Below are positions 62,814 through 64,000 of a stretch of 64,000 nucleotides of DNA, one piece after another. The stretch spans positions 1 to 64,000 of the forward strand of contig JAGTRF010000001.1 of NCBI GenBank assembly GCA_018396775.1, in the 5' to 3' direction. Numbering within the stretch: the first letter of the stretch is position 1; each line of letters begins with the position of its first letter. The notes below the pieces were generated by a model. It made no database searches. It was not told where the DNA came from and worked only from the letters and a program-made list of their open reading frames with translations. The position numbers were made by a program, and so were the translations under genes. Source of the DNA: Candidatus Bathyarchaeota archaeon (GTDB taxonomy: Archaea; Thermoproteota; Bathyarchaeia; 40CM-2-53-6; DTDX01).

Positions 62814-64000
62814 ATGTTAATTGTAATGAAGTTTGGTGGAGCTTTAATTTCTAAGCCAGAGAAAATAAAGAAATCCATTGAAATAATTAAAAATTATGTT
62901 AATAAAGGGGAAAAAATTATTGTGGTAGTTTCAGCTATTTCAAAAGTGACAGATGAATTAATTAAAGCTTCTAAAGATGCCTCTTTTTCAAATTGGGATT
63001 CACTAAAAAAAATTATTAATGCGTTAAAAAGCTTGCATTTAGATTTAGCTGAAAATACTATTCAAAACAAGAGGATTTTAAAAGAGTTAACTTTAGAGTT
63101 GGAGGGTTTAATTGAAGAGTTGAAAGAAACTTTATTTAGTGTAGCTAGGTTAAAAGAGTTAACTCCCCGCTCGAAAGATTTTATTTTATCTTTTGGAGAA
63201 AAGTTTTCTTGCGCCCTCTTTTGCGCAGCAGTTAAAGATGCAGGTTTAAAAGCTAAATGGATAACTGGAGGCGAAGCTGGAATAATTACGAATGAAGATT
63301 TTGGAAACGCTAAGCCATTATTAAATTTAAGCTCTCAAAAGTTAAAATGGAGTTTAACACCTTTAATTAATGAAAATATTATTCCAATAATAACTGGGTT
63401 TAATGGCTGCACTCCTGAAGGAGTAGTCACAACGCTTGGTAGAGGAGGATCAGATTATACAGCAACTATAATAGCTGCAGCTTTAAAAGCTGATGAAGTT
63501 ACGCTTTGGAAGGAGGTTGACGGATTAATGACTGCCGACCCTAAAATTGAACCTAAAGCAAAAACTATTCCTATAATATCTTATGCTGAGGCAAGTGAAG
63601 TAGCTTATTTTGGAGCTAAAATAATTCATCCTAGAGCTTTAAAACCTGTAATTGAAGCTGAAATACCTATTAGAATAAGAAACGCTTTTAATTCAGATAA
63701 CCCTGGAACATTAATAGTTAAAGAGCAAAAGGTTAAGCCTAAAGAAGTTGTTAAAGCAATTTCATTTATTAAAGAAGTGGGTTTAATAAATGTTTCTGGA
63801 AGCGAAATGGTTGGGACTCCTGGTGTAGCTGCTCAAGTATTTAAAATTTTAGGTGAACATGGAGTAAATATACTTATGATTTCTCAAGGCTCATCTGAAG
63901 TTAACATTTCTTTCGCTATTCCAAGAGAAAGCTTAAGCAAAGCTGTTAATTTGCTTGAGTTAAACTTGCTTGGTGGAGAGGTTGTAAAAGAGGTTTCATT
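62814..64000 (+). CDS. ask: Aspartate kinase, 3' end outside window
   Basis: This first enzyme of the aspartate pathway starts at ATG 62814, three bases after hom. The kinase domain shows FGEKFSCALF, LGRGGSDYTATIIA and EVDGLMTADPK. A regulatory ACT domain begins near residue 320 (INVSGSEMVGTPGVAAQVF). The usual KFGGTSV is KFGGALIS here. 395 codons are visible before the window ends. Thr feedback via ACT is likely. Confidence 0.92.
   Translation, partial: MLIVMKFGGALISKPEKIKKSIEIIKNYVNKGEKIIVVVSAISKVTDELIKASKDASFSNWDSLKKIINALKSLHLDLAENTIQNKRILKELTLELEGLIEELKETLFSVARLKELTPRSKDFILSFGEKFSCALFCAAVKDAGLKAKWITGGEAGIITNEDFGNAKPLLNLSSQKLKWSLTPLINENIIPIITGFNGCTPEGVVTTLGRGGSDYTATIIAAALKADEVTLWKEVDGLMTADPKIEPKAKTIPIISYAEASEVAYFGAKIIHPRALKPVIEAEIPIRIRNAFNSDNPGTLIVKEQKVKPKEVVKAISFIKEVGLINVSGSEMVGTPGVAAQVFKILGEHGVNILMISQGSSEVNISFAIPRESLSKAVNLLELNLLGGEVVKEVS

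Overview
The window is AT-rich archaeal DNA, gene-dense and largely of one coherent character. Archaeal markers include an A-type ATP synthase, TBP, TFS, PCNA, the two-subunit primase, GINS, ribosomal proteins L21e, L10e, L44e and S27e, Dph2, Csl4, Nop10, Nob1, CarS and AglB. A short XPF nuclease without a fused helicase, a possible Ost3/Ost6-like protein and a group 3b hydrogenase point to the TACK branch, perhaps Bathyarchaeia. That placement is inference. Many genes start with TTG or GTG behind GGAGG-type ribosome binding sites.

Layout: 1-9921 holds the A-type ATP synthase on the minus strand (F-H-E-A-B-D-C). It is interrupted by a divergent plus-strand proteolipid gene (atpK) with a small membrane protein, then a lone NuoM-like pump subunit, then subunit I. 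Subunit I is frameshifted and appears to lack a conserved segment. 9994-10878 is a cation efflux protein. 10956-14972 is a complete beta-gamma-delta-alpha cytosolic NADP-type [NiFe] hydrogenase operon. 15187-17229 pairs an ACT-domain regulator divergently with a stand-alone tryptophan synthase beta chain (TrpB2). 17338-19323 holds small conserved proteins and XPF.

19464-36202 is an information-processing stretch on the plus strand: SRP54, L21e, Rpb4, DUF655, KsgA, TrmJ-like, L10e, PEP synthase, Dph2, a METTL5-like methyltransferase, Csl4, Rpb11, an RNase III-like protein, DUF99, TFS, PCNA, PriL, PriS, GINS, L44e, S27e, aIF2alpha, Nop10 and a PAC2 protein. 36199-38913 is AglB (N-glycosylation), followed by IleRS and a COG3199 kinase. 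43420-45192 is a glycine-cleavage GcvT/GcvH unit headed by a small zinc ribbon. 45286-50624 holds the Ost3/6-like protein, CarS, RadB (no ordinary start codon), NAD kinase, Nob1, an NSUN6-like methyltransferase, a phosphodiesterase and MoaE.

50787-60105 holds an MBL hydrolase, LarE with a TudS-like protein, a 31-residue membrane peptide next to TBP, DUF116, a DUF47/Pit phosphate pair, HflX, an APH-like kinase with an APS-kinase-like protein, and an IMPase/FBPase. 60106-60543 holds only decayed coding remnants. 60544-64000 is the threonine operon thrC-hom-ask, cut by the window end.

I saw no rRNA, tRNA, CRISPR array, insertion sequence or prophage. No clearly new multigene system stands out. 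The best leads are local: the broken atpI, two genes that seem to lack ATG/GTG/TTG starts (METTL5-like and radB), the lone NuoM in the ATPase locus, the LarE/TudS pair, the APH/APS-kinase pair, and several tiny genes that automated calls would miss.
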